Shown: positions 1 through 6,499 of the stretch, piece after piece
How the letters are laid out: the number at the start of each line of letters is the position of its first letter
Numbering within the stretch: position 1 is the first letter of the stretch
NCBI GenBank assembly: GCA_009927245.1
Contig: RFNI01000216.1
Location: 1 to 9,079, forward strand
Source of the DNA: Actinomycetota bacterium
GTDB taxonomy: Bacteria > Actinomycetota > Actinomycetes > Actinomycetales > Microbacteriaceae
Reading direction: 5' to 3'
Length of the DNA: 9,079 bases
Notes under the pieces: model-generated
The model's input: the letters and a program-made list of their open reading frames with translations, nothing else
Told to the model about the DNA's origin: nothing
Databases searched by the model: none
Made by a program: the position numbers and the translations under genes

Positions 1-470
1 GGGGAGAGGTCAATCTCAGTTCCGTTTACAAATACTTCATGAGCATCCTGGTTGATCTTGATTTCACCAACTTCGATGATGCTGTCTTCAGCATCCTGCT
101 TCTTAGTTCTTCTAAGAATGGCATGAATACGAGCAATGACTTCATCGATGCTAAATGGCTTAGTCATGTAGTCATCGCCACCAACGGTTAGACCAGTTAC
201 TTTATCTCCACGGTCATCTCTAGCGCTTAGGAAGAGAACCGGAAGGTCTATGTTCATTGAACGAAGCTTCTTAGTTACGCTGAAGCCACTCTGATCAGGC
301 AGCATGACATCGAGAATCATGATGTCTGGTTTAGCTTTCTCAGCAACGGTAACTGCTTCGGTTCCAGTACCAACGGAATAGACACTGAAACCAGCGAATT
401 TCAAACCTGCTTCAAGCAGGTCACGGATGTTCTTTTCATCATCAACGATAAGTACTTTTGGATTCTTCAT
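1..470 (-). CDS. OmpR/PhoB-family response regulator, PhoP-like (C-terminus beyond the window)
   Basis: This is a two-component response regulator, a cytoplasmic transcription factor activated by phosphorylation from a sensor kinase. The first 156 codons are present; the C-terminal DNA-binding part lies off the left edge. The receiver domain covers about residues 5-120: acidic pocket D10-D11, phosphoacceptor D54 in LDVMLPD, the conserved Ser/Thr position at S82 in LFLSARDD, and K104 in DDYMTKPF. After a linker, residues 135-156 begin the winged-helix effector domain. The receiver text, especially LKFAGFSVYSV, GLTVGGDDYMTKPF and HEVFVNG, resembles mycobacterial PhoP/TcrX regulators more than MtrA, but the ortholog cannot be fixed from this fragment. 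The start is the ATG at 470, next to GAGGT. It lies 71 bp downstream of XPB in the same direction, with no terminator between, so read-through is possible, but it probably has its own promoter. A sensor kinase gene may follow outside the window. Confidence 0.93.
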   Translation of the reverse strand, partial: MKNPKVLIVDDEKNIRDLLEAGLKFAGFSVYSVGTGTEAVTVAEKAKPDIMILDVMLPDQSGFSVTKKLRSMNIDLPVLFLSARDDRGDKVTGLTVGGDDYMTKPFSIDEVIARIHAILRRTKKQDAEDSIIEVGEIKINQDAHEVFVNGTEIDLS

Positions 471-500
471 ACCTCAACCATGACACCAATTGATAGCGAA

Positions 501-512
501 AACCTTAAGGTT
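501..512. repeat. 12-bp perfect palindrome AACCTTAAGGTT
   Basis: AACCTTAAGGTT is a perfect palindrome lying between the PhoP-like direct repeat and the possible -10 of the response regulator gene. As RNA it would form only a weak AT-rich stem with no T-run, so it is not a convincing terminator for XPB. It could be a second operator. It carries no other identifying feature. Confidence 0.3.
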
Positions 513-513
513 G

Positions 514-531
514 GCTGAGTGTTTCCTGAGA
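514..531 (-). promoter_or_regulatory. PhoP-box-like direct repeat upstream of the response regulator
   Basis: Read on the minus strand, TCTCAGG and ACTCAGC are two seven-base direct repeats separated by four bases (AAAC), an 11-bp period. OmpR/PhoB-family regulators bind this architecture, and each half matches the mycobacterial PhoP half-site TCACAGC at 5 of 7 positions. It ends 44 bp upstream of the regulator start and would overlap a -35 position 17 bp before a possible -10 TATCAA (495-490). The inference is autoregulation by the encoded regulator. It rests on one site. Confidence 0.4.
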
Positions 532-541
532 GTAAATGAGC

Positions 542-2176
542 CTAGAGATCAACCGCATCAACGATTTCGTAGGCGTAGCCCTGCTCCGCTAAGAACCTCT
601 GACGGTTCTGAGCAAAGTCCTGATCCACAGTGTCACGGGTAATCAGGGTATAGAAGCTGGCAGTCCTGCCATCAGCCTTGGGTCTCAGTAGTCTCCCAAG
701 ACGCTGAGCCTCTTCCTGCCTAGAGCCATAGGAGCCTGAGATCTGGATTGCAACCGATGCCTCTGGTAAGTCAATCGAGAAGTTAGCGACCTTAGAGACA
801 ACGAGAACGTTGTTACGCCCTTCTCTAAATTCAGCAAAGAGGCGCTCGCGTTCATCAACTGGAGTTTCTCCAGTAATCAACTTCGCCTTTAATGCACCAG
901 CAACCGTATTCAACTGATCGATGTATTGACCAATGATTAGGGTTGGTTCGCCTGCGTGCCTGGCAAGTAGTTTCTGGATGATTGGAATCTTGACCGGAGA
1001 GCTAGCAGCCAATCGATACTTATCTTCTTGGTTAGCAATCGCATATTCCAGATGTTCCACCTCTGGCAAATCAATACGAACTTCATAGCAGGCAGCCGGA
1101 GCGATATACCCCTGTGCTTCGATCTCTTTCCAAGGTGCATCAAAACGTTTAGGTCCGATGAGAGAGAAGACATCTCCCTCTTTGCCATCTTCTCTAACCA
1201 GGGTTGCAGTTAGGCCAAGCCTTCTTCTTGCTTGGAGATCTGCTGTCATCTTGAAGATTGGTGCAGGCAGTAGGTGAACCTCATCGTAAACAATCAGACC
1301 CCAGTCGTGATTGTTTAGCAGGGCAAGGTGAGCATATTCACCCTTACGTTTGGTTGTGAGGATTTGATAGGTAGCGATGGTGATCGGAGCAATCTCTTTC
1401 ATTGAGCCGCTGTATTCACCTATCTCCTCTTCAGTTAGAGATGTGCGTTTTAGTAGTTCTGCCTTCCACTGCCTAGCTGAAACAGTGTTGGTAACAAGAA
1501 TCAAAGTGTTGGTCTTAGCAACTGCCATGGTGGCAGCTCCGACAATAGTCTTTCCAGCACCACAGGGAAGCACCACAACGCCTGAGCCACCATCCCAAAA
1601 CTTCTCAACAGCAGACTCTTGGTAGTTGCGAATCTTCCAGTCATCCTCTTTTAGATCAATCTCGTGAGGTTTACCTGGTGTATAGCCAGCGAGGTCTTCT
1701 GCTGGCCAACCTAGTTTTAGTAACTCCTGTTTAATTTGACCTCTAGCCCAGTCGGCTATCTGCCAAGTGTGTTCATCGATTCTGCCAACCAGCAGGTCAT
1801 TTACTTTTCTCTGGCGAGTGGTTTCAACCAGGACAGCAGGTTCTTGCGAATACAGTTGCAGGTCCCCGCCATCACCTTTTTGAATAACCAGGCGACCGTA
1901 TCTAGCCATGGTCTGTTCAATGTCTACCCTGATGCTGGCAGGGACAGGAAACTTGCTGTATTTGTCTAGAACACCCATTACAAAGTCACTGTCGTGACCA
2001 GCTGCTCTGGCATTCCAAAGACCAAGCTTGGTGATTCGGTAGGTGTGAACGTGCTCTGGGGCTCGCTCCAATTCAGCAAAGACAGAGAGGTCGTGACGAG
2101 CGTCGGCTGCTTGGATGTGATCAACTTCCAAGAGTGAAGTTTTATCGCTTTGAACGATTAGTGGTCCGCCAGACAT
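542..2176 (-). CDS. xpb: XPB/Ssl2-type DNA repair helicase (superfamily 2)
   Basis: This is an ATP-dependent 3'-5' DNA helicase of the bacterial XPB family, related to eukaryotic XPB/Ssl2 of nucleotide excision repair; its bacterial pathway is less settled. The 544 residues match the usual actinobacterial length. An N-terminal damage-recognition-like region (about 1-180) is followed by the first RecA domain, with Walker A PCGAGKT at 204-210, DEVH at 298-301, motif III LTAT at 322-325 and the XPB-diagnostic RED motif at 328-330. The second RecA domain ends with motif VI QRLGRLLRP at 491-499. All catalytic motifs are intact. The N-terminal MSGGPLIVQSDKTSLLEVDH is typical of the family and fixes the start. 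It begins four bases after the stop of the helicase-associated gene, so the two are co-transcribed and probably translationally coupled. No intrinsic terminator is visible after its stop. Confidence 0.97.
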   Translation of the reverse strand: MSGGPLIVQSDKTSLLEVDHIQAADARHDLSVFAELERAPEHVHTYRITKLGLWNARAAGHDSDFVMGVLDKYSKFPVPASIRVDIEQTMARYGRLVIQKGDGGDLQLYSQEPAVLVETTRQRKVNDLLVGRIDEHTWQIADWARGQIKQELLKLGWPAEDLAGYTPGKPHEIDLKEDDWKIRNYQESAVEKFWDGGSGVVVLPCGAGKTIVGAATMAVAKTNTLILVTNTVSARQWKAELLKRTSLTEEEIGEYSGSMKEIAPITIATYQILTTKRKGEYAHLALLNNHDWGLIVYDEVHLLPAPIFKMTADLQARRRLGLTATLVREDGKEGDVFSLIGPKRFDAPWKEIEAQGYIAPAACYEVRIDLPEVEHLEYAIANQEDKYRLAASSPVKIPIIQKLLARHAGEPTLIIGQYIDQLNTVAGALKAKLITGETPVDERERLFAEFREGRNNVLVVSKVANFSIDLPEASVAIQISGSYGSRQEEAQRLGRLLRPKADGRTASFYTLITRDTVDQDFAQNRQRFLAEQGYAYEIVDAVDL

Positions 2177-2180
2177 CCTT

Positions 2181-3928
2181 CTAGCCTAAGCGAACACCGG
2201 TAATACTGCTAAGTGGGATTACCCGCTCACAATCAGCCTTGCGGTCACGTCCTCTAAGGCGGCCATTAGCTAAACCTGTCGGCTCAAGGACAAACTCATG
2301 ATTCTCCTTGTTAACAACAACTAAAACAGTGAGGGAGCCTTTGCTCTTAATGCAGAGTTCAAGCTGTCTAACAATGTCATTTCCCTCAGGAGCCTCACCC
2401 ATACGGGTTTCATGATCTCGCCAACGCTTGATATCCATCAGCACGCTCTTTGGAAGTTCTTTAGTTTTGTCTTGAATCCCGGCAGCACTCCAGTTGCTAA
2501 TTACAAGGTTGTTGGCATCCTTACGGATAGCCGCATATTTACCTTCACGAAGTTGGTAGTAAACGATGTCGAGTTCAAATCTGGTCAACAAGGTTGTCTC
2601 ATCAAGTCTGGAAATAGAGATTGGTCGAAGAGTGGTGTCATTCAAGATGTGAGTTAGTAAAACCTGGTCTTTAGATTCAATGGCTGTGCCCTTATCGGTT
2701 GCACGCAAAACTAATCTTCCGAAGCGGCTAGCAGCTTCTCGAATCAGATAATCAACTGGCTGGGGAATTGCTGAACCAGATAGTTCAGCAAGTAGTGCTC
2801 TGATGGACTCTTCCGTGAGGCCTGTCTCTAAACCGTGAGTGATGCTCAAGGTATTGATTCGATATGTTGAGGCAACACCGATTCGCTCGGTCTCAACGAA
2901 TCTTCGTAGTTCAAGTTCTGTCTTTGTTGGAAGTGGTCCAACCGAAATGATAGAGAGATCTGCTTGAACGATTACTCTCGATTGGGTTTTAGGAAGACTC
3001 AACGCTAAGCGCTTTCCAGCATCCTCAACCTTCCCTTGCATTAGAGGTGCGAACCAGGATGAAACCTGACCGTTAGAAGATAGTCCAATTAGTTCAGCGA
3101 GGGATAGCAATCTAGTTATGTGTGAACTGATTCCATCGTTAGCTAACGGGAAGATTTCCTTCATTGCTGTATCCAGTGAATTAGCATTCACAAGTTCGAT
3201 TGCGGAGTCCTCTCCAAGCAGCATTCGCCAAGTCTTCGCCAAGTGCAGCCAACGTTGTTCAGGTTCACCCTGCAACCAATCAAGATAGGAAGCACCAACT
3301 CGCCAACGTTTCTCTAGAAGAGTTACCAAGCCAGTCATCTGAGCGATTGAATACAGAGCTTTGGCATAGTCAACTGATCTACCTAGGTGCAGAGCCAAAC
3401 GCTTTAGTTCAGGTAAACCAACCGAACCTCTACCAACCTCTGGGATATAACGCTGCTCTAGATCAATTAGTAACTCTGTTATTGCCTGAACTGTTTCAAA
3501 AGCTGATAGACCTGCCTGCGGATCAATCTGTTCGAAGGGAGTAACAGGCGTCGAGTTGGAAAGTGTTACTTCGGAGATACCTTTGCCAACCTGCTGTTTG
3601 AAAGCTTCCTTAGCGCTTTCGAAAGGAATGTATTTTGTCTTACCGTCTTCAACTGTTTTATAAACCAAGAAGAGTTTCACAAGCACTTCAAGGTAAGGCT
3701 TGTCAGCAGATTTACTTTGGTTGTTCAAGAGATTAGTGAAGGCTGAAATCTGGCCTCTGGTTAGACCTGCAATTGCGCCACTTACGCTCTGCGGTTTTAG
3801 AAGTGCTGAGGCTAGATCAAAGAAGTCACCAAAGTTACTCGAAGGCATTAGACGAATGCCAATGACTCGAGCTAAGTCCTCATCACTGGCATTGCTTAGA
3901 TGCTTTGCAACTAGTAAACTTCACTCAT
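2181..3928 (-). CDS. Helicase-associated protein (XPB/Ssl2-like domain), apparent 5' frameshift
   Basis: This is the partner gene usually found immediately upstream of XPB in Actinobacteria. The protein carries a helicase-associated domain at about residues 290-380 (numbered from ATG 3848), recognisable by VIVQADLSI, GPLP, ASTYRI and PQPVDYLI; a winged-helix-like segment lies around 140-190. It has no ATPase motifs, so it is presumably an accessory DNA-binding subunit; no reaction is known to me. The continuous frame starts at ATG 3848, giving 555 residues. However, family-like sequence (SDEDLARVIGIRLMPSSNFG) continues upstream in frame with no ATG, GTG or TTG before the TGA at 3923-3921. An ATG at 3928-3926, overlapping the end of the upstream gene, reads MSEV and would join this segment if the TTT at 3918-3916 were TTTT, giving MSEVLLVAKHLSNASDEDLA and 582 residues. 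I therefore place the start at 3928 with a one-base error or mutation. Confidence 0.88.
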
Positions 3929-4184
3929 TAGGTTGCTTGTTTAGTTTTTTGCGCTTTGTACTCAAAATTAGAAGAATCACCAGGAAGACAAAACCAAGAG
4001 GCAAAACCAGCATTGGAACTAGCCCTAAACCAACAGGGACCCATGAGCCTCCCGAGAAGGCTGCAAGAAGAATGACAAGGACGGAAAGAACCGATAGCCC
4101 AACACAGACAATAAAGCCATAGCCGAGGAGAGTCTCCAATGTTGAGCTGGGGGTTTCTGGGTTAGTCTTCTTATTCTTAGCCAT
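3921..4184 (-). CDS. Small two-helix membrane protein of unknown function
   Basis: The product is 87 residues. A polar Lys-rich N-terminus (MAKNKKTNPETPSS) is followed by hydrophobic helices at about 21-44 and 50-74, with a short GGSW-containing loop between, and a basic tail containing KRKK. The positive charges at both ends predict both termini inside and a hairpin in the cytoplasmic membrane. I do not recognise a family. It is the first gene of the leftward helicase operon, and its 3' end overlaps the proposed ATG of the helicase-associated gene by 8 bases, so it may be coupled to it. The frame stays open upstream to a Met at 4394, but that would run antisense through the cold-shock gene. 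ATG 4184 is preferred because a TANNNT box lies exactly six bases before it. Confidence 0.75.
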   Translation of the reverse strand: MAKNKKTNPETPSSTLETLLGYGFIVCVGLSVLSVLVILLAAFSGGSWVPVGLGLVPMLVLPLGFVFLVILLILSTKRKKLNKQPNE

Positions 4185-4196
4185 CCTTTTAGGATA
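4185..4196 (-). promoter_or_regulatory. Probable leaderless -10 box for the small membrane protein operon
   Basis: On the minus strand TATCCT (4196-4191) is followed by six bases, AAAAGG, and then ATG at 4184. This is the spacing of a -10 hexamer whose transcription start is the A of the start codon. The AAGG directly against the ATG is too close to act as a Shine-Dalgarno. No good -35 was found. Confidence 0.5.
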
Positions 4197-4211
4197 CTTG
4201 GAAACCTCAAG

Positions 4212-4240
4212 TAAAATGAAGGCTGCGGCAATGAAAGAGG
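4212..4240 (+). promoter_or_regulatory. -10 box and ribosome binding site for the cold-shock gene
   Basis: TAAAAT at 4212-4217 is a near-consensus -10 (5 of 6), predicting a transcript start near 4224 and a leader of about 22 bases. AAAGAGG at 4234-4240 is a Shine-Dalgarno five bases before ATG 4246 and decides the start against upstream in-frame codons. The -35 is poor. The 61-bp gap between this gene and the divergent membrane-protein gene holds both promoters. The leader is much shorter than the long structured leaders of many cold-shock mRNAs. Confidence 0.45.
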
Positions 4241-4245
4241 TAGAT

Positions 4246-4641
4246 ATGCCAACAGGACACGTAAAGTTCTTTGATAACGTCAAAGGCTTTGGATTTGTGC
4301 AATCAGATGAAGGAACCGAAGCGTTCCTGCACGTGAGCAACCTACCCGACGGAACTACCGACATCAAGCCTGGTACTCGAATCGAATACAGCATTGTTGA
4401 CTCTAAGCGTGGGGCTCAGGTTATGACCATGCGCATTATCGAGGTTCCAGAGAGCCTTGAGAAGAAGCAGCGCGCTAACGCCAGAATGAAGAACGAAGAT
4501 CTAGTCATCTTGGTTGAAGGTCTAATCTCAGCTCTAGACAAAATTCGCCCTGGCATCGAACACGGCAGACTTCCTGAGGGTGCTAGCGCAGAAAAGCTAG
4601 CTAGATTGCTGCGCACCTTGGCAGATCAACTACACAGCTAA
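4246..4641 (+). CDS. Cold-shock domain protein with C-terminal extension (CspB-like)
   Basis: This is a cytoplasmic single-stranded nucleic-acid-binding protein. Residues 1-66 are a cold-shock domain: MPTGHVKFFD at the start, RNP1 as KGFGFV at 13-18, and an RNP2-like AFLHVS at 26-31. Beyond it, about 65 further residues hold a charged helical stretch (SLEKKQRANARMKNEDLVILVEG is too long to be linker only) ending in a Leu-rich helix with EKLARLLRTLADQL. At 131 residues it is twice the length of a plain CspA. It matches the extended actinobacterial type exemplified by M. tuberculosis Rv0871 (recalled from memory), so the extension is normal for the subfamily. The job of the extension is not known to me; helix pairing or oligomerisation is a guess. 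Its TAA shares its last base with the ATG of the DUF3027 gene, which indicates translational coupling. Confidence 0.94.
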   Translation: MPTGHVKFFDNVKGFGFVQSDEGTEAFLHVSNLPDGTTDIKPGTRIEYSIVDSKRGAQVMTMRIIEVPESLEKKQRANARMKNEDLVILVEGLISALDKIRPGIEHGRLPEGASAEKLARLLRTLADQLHS

Positions 4642-5144
4642 TGGCAAAACTTAAGAAACTCCCTAAGTTCGTCAAACTGGTCAAACCTGAAAAACAGGTC
4701 AAGAACAAGTTTGACGTGAAAGCATTTGCTGAAGTTGCAGCTAAAGCGGCAGCCCTTCCTAAAGAGCTCGGTCCTTTTATTGAAAGCGCCGAAGATGGCG
4801 AAGGCGTGACCTCATACTTCTGGGCTGCTAACCAACCTGGTTACGTTGGCTGGCGTTGGGCCGTTACAGTCGCTCAACTTGACCCAACCAGCGAGCCAAC
4901 CCTTTGTGAAGTTGCCCTCATCGCAGGTGAAGAAGCTCTTGCTGCACCTAAGTGGGTACCTTGGTCAGAGAGACTTGCCGACTACCAAGCACTTCAAGCA
5001 GAACTAGAGAAGCAAGCAGCTTTAGATGCCGAAGAAGCTGCTTTGAAAGAATCAGATGAAGACAGTGAAGATGAATCTGAAGAAGAAACTGAAGACGAGC
5101 TATCGGTTGCCGACTCTGAAGTAAGCGAAGAGACCGAGAAGTAA
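4641..5144 (+). CDS. DUF3027-family protein with acidic C-terminal tail
   Basis: This is a 167-residue soluble protein of unknown function, typical of Actinobacteria. The first 20 residues are strongly basic (MAKLKKLPKFVKLVKPEKQV). The core at about 45-120 carries family-like blocks GYVGWRWAVTVAQ and EVALIAGEEALAAPKWVPW, with several conserved-looking tryptophans. From about 125 the chain is almost entirely Glu, Asp, Ser and Ala, an acidic and probably disordered tail. The start overlaps the preceding stop (TAATG), with no clear Shine-Dalgarno of its own, so expression probably depends on cold-shock gene translation; a shared role in RNA or stress physiology is only an inference from this pairing. 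The last 45 bases are also coding on the other strand for the DUF2530 protein. Confidence 0.9.
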   Translation: MAKLKKLPKFVKLVKPEKQVKNKFDVKAFAEVAAKAAALPKELGPFIESAEDGEGVTSYFWAANQPGYVGWRWAVTVAQLDPTSEPTLCEVALIAGEEALAAPKWVPWSERLADYQALQAELEKQAALDAEEAALKESDEDSEDESEEETEDELSVADSEVSEETEK

Positions 5145-5327
5145 TCCCACCACACAGGTGTATGGATACCAAACTTTGTTTGGACTTGTGATTTGACTAT
5201 AGAAAACCAGGATAAGAACTAGCGCTATAGCAAAAGCAGCCATCCCAAGCAGAACAGCAACTTTTGCTGTACCCCTGATTGGTTCAGGGTCTGGCTTACG
5301 TTCTGAGTCTTTAGCTATCCAACGCAT
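5100..5327 (-). CDS. DUF2530-family small membrane protein
   Basis: The 75-residue product has a charged N-terminus (MRWIAKDSERKPDPEPIRG) and two hydrophobic helices at about 22-43 and 55-70, with a short loop containing SPNKVWYPYT, ending in YFRVGNR. This is the two-helix layout of DUF2530 proteins found beside SerC and DUF3027 in Actinobacteria; function is unknown. ATG 5327 lies eight bases after the serC stop, with AGGA about six bases upstream, so it is the second gene of the serC transcript. Its last 45 bases overlap the 3' end of the convergent DUF3027 gene. Confidence 0.85.
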   Translation of the reverse strand: MRWIAKDSERKPDPEPIRGTAKVAVLLGMAAFAIALVLILVFYSQITSPNKVWYPYTCVVGLLLGLFAYFRVGNR

Positions 5328-5335
5328 TTGTTTTC

Positions 5336-6452
5336 CTAACCAAGATTTGCAACTACATAGTCAATTGACTTAGTTAGTTGCTGAACATCGCTTAGTTCAG
5401 TTGCTGTAAAGGTGGCGATACGAAGTTGGTTTCTTCCTAGCTTTCTATATGGCTCAGTATCAACAATTCCGTTGGCTCTAAGCACCTTGGCAACCAGGGC
5501 AGCATCAACTGAATCGATGAAATCGATTGTGCTAACTACCTGTGAGCGGTGTTCAACGACAGATACGAAAGGTGTTGCAAAAGCACTTGCTTCTGCCCAG
5601 TTGTAGATGTGCTGAGATGCTGCCTTAGTTCTAGCATCAGCCCAAGCCAGACCACCGTTTTCATTCATCCAGTCCACTTGTTCAGCAAGTAAGAAAGGGT
5701 TGAGATAGCCGGGGTGTTTAGAGTCTGGTTGAGTCTTGAGTTATCGATTGCAGTCTTGAGGGATAGGAACTCTGGGATGTATCGATCTGATGCAGCAATT
5801 CGCTCTGCACGCTCAACAGCTTGAGGTGACATCAGAGCAAACCAAAGACCACCATCACTTGCAAAGTTCTTCTGCGGGCAAAGTAGTAAACGTCAGTCTC
5901 GTAAGGGTCAAAGTCAATACCACCGGCAGCTGATGTTGCATCAGTAAAGAACAGTGCTCCAGAATCTGCTCCAGGAACTCTCTTCACTGGAGTAACGACA
6001 CCGGTTGAAGTTTCATTCTGGGGATAGGCATAAGCACTGATGCCAGCCTCTGCTCTAAGTTCAGATCTAGAACCAGCTTCTGCTTGAACAACTGTTGGCT
6101 TCTCTAACCAAGGGGCACTTAGAGAGGTTGCAAACTTAGCGCCGAACTCTCCGTGCACAAGTAACTGAGACTTTCCTTCAGCGAGTGAGAAAGCCGCGAC
6201 ATCCCAGAATGCTGTTGAGCCACCGTTACCTAGGACAATCTCGTAACCGTTTGGGTTATGGAAGAGATCCATCAGACCGTCTTGAACTCGCTTGACTAGG
6301 TTCTTGACTGGAGCTTGGCGGTGGGAGGTTCCAATGAGCTTTGCACCTTCAGTATTGAAGGCGGCTAGTTGCTCAGTTCTTACCTTAGAAGGACCACAAC
6401 CGAAGCGGCCATCTAGGGGAAGTAAGTCTTTGGGAATATTTATCTCTACCAT
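5336..6452 (-). pseudogene. serC: serC, phosphoserine aminotransferase, split by two one-base frameshifts
   Basis: SerC is a PLP enzyme that converts 3-phosphohydroxypyruvate and glutamate to phosphoserine and 2-oxoglutarate in serine synthesis; it can also serve pyridoxine synthesis. Three adjacent frames encode it. Residues 1-192 read normally from ATG 6452 (LDGRFGCGPSKVR, LGNGGSTAFWD, FFTDATSAAGG) to DVYYFA, then run out of frame to a stop at 5832. Adding one C to the CCC complementary to 5876-5878 restores APQKNFASDGGLWFALM, in which K195 is the PLP-binding lysine. The middle segment then runs to about 5697. Adding one T to the TTT complementary to 5694-5696 restores LFLLAEQVDWMNENGGLAW, continuing to the stop at 5336. 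With both bases restored the protein has 372 residues, the normal length, and no other damage. The sharp conservation on both sides of each break favours sequencing error or very recent mutation. A leaderless start is likely. Confidence 0.93.
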
Positions 6453-6458
6453 TGTGAA

Positions 6459-6464
6459 AGTTTA
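6459..6464 (-). promoter_or_regulatory. Leaderless -10 box of serC
   Basis: On the minus strand TAAACT (6464-6459) is followed by six bases (TTCACA) and then ATG 6452. There is no Shine-Dalgarno before serC, so transcription probably begins at the A of the start codon. No clear -35 is present. Confidence 0.5.
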
Positions 6465-6487
6465 GCCGAGGGACAGTACTTACGATT

Positions 6488-6493
6488 TAGGCT
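6488..6493 (+). promoter_or_regulatory. Leaderless -10 box of ideR
   Basis: TAGGCT at 6488-6493 is followed by six bases and then GTG 6500, placing the predicted first transcribed base on the start codon. TTAGGCTTG (6487-6495) also matches 7 of 9 bases of the left half of the IdeR/DtxR operator (TTAGGTTAG), but the right half is not matched. Autoregulation is possible but weakly supported. Confidence 0.42.
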
Positions 6494-6499
6494 TGTAGG

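Noticed and set aside
470..484. Four-codon upstream ORF (MVEV, stop) overlapping the response regulator start as ATGA
   Set aside because: Too short to distinguish from chance, and no ribosome binding site precedes it.
4198..4245. Longer start for the cold-shock protein from a TTG at 4198
   Set aside because: The Shine-Dalgarno at 4234-4240 and the family start MPTG point to ATG 4246; the upstream 16 residues have no family resemblance and cover the promoter.
4185..4394. Upstream extension of the small membrane protein to Met 4394
   Set aside because: It would be antisense to the cold-shock domain, and the added residues have no membrane or family character; a TANNNT box marks ATG 4184.
5169..5183. 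CCAAAC-TTT-GTTTGG hairpin 25 bases after the DUF3027 stop as a terminator
   Set aside because: Only three G-C pairs in six and no T-run after it on the plus strand; it lies inside the DUF2530 coding sequence and is explained by codons.
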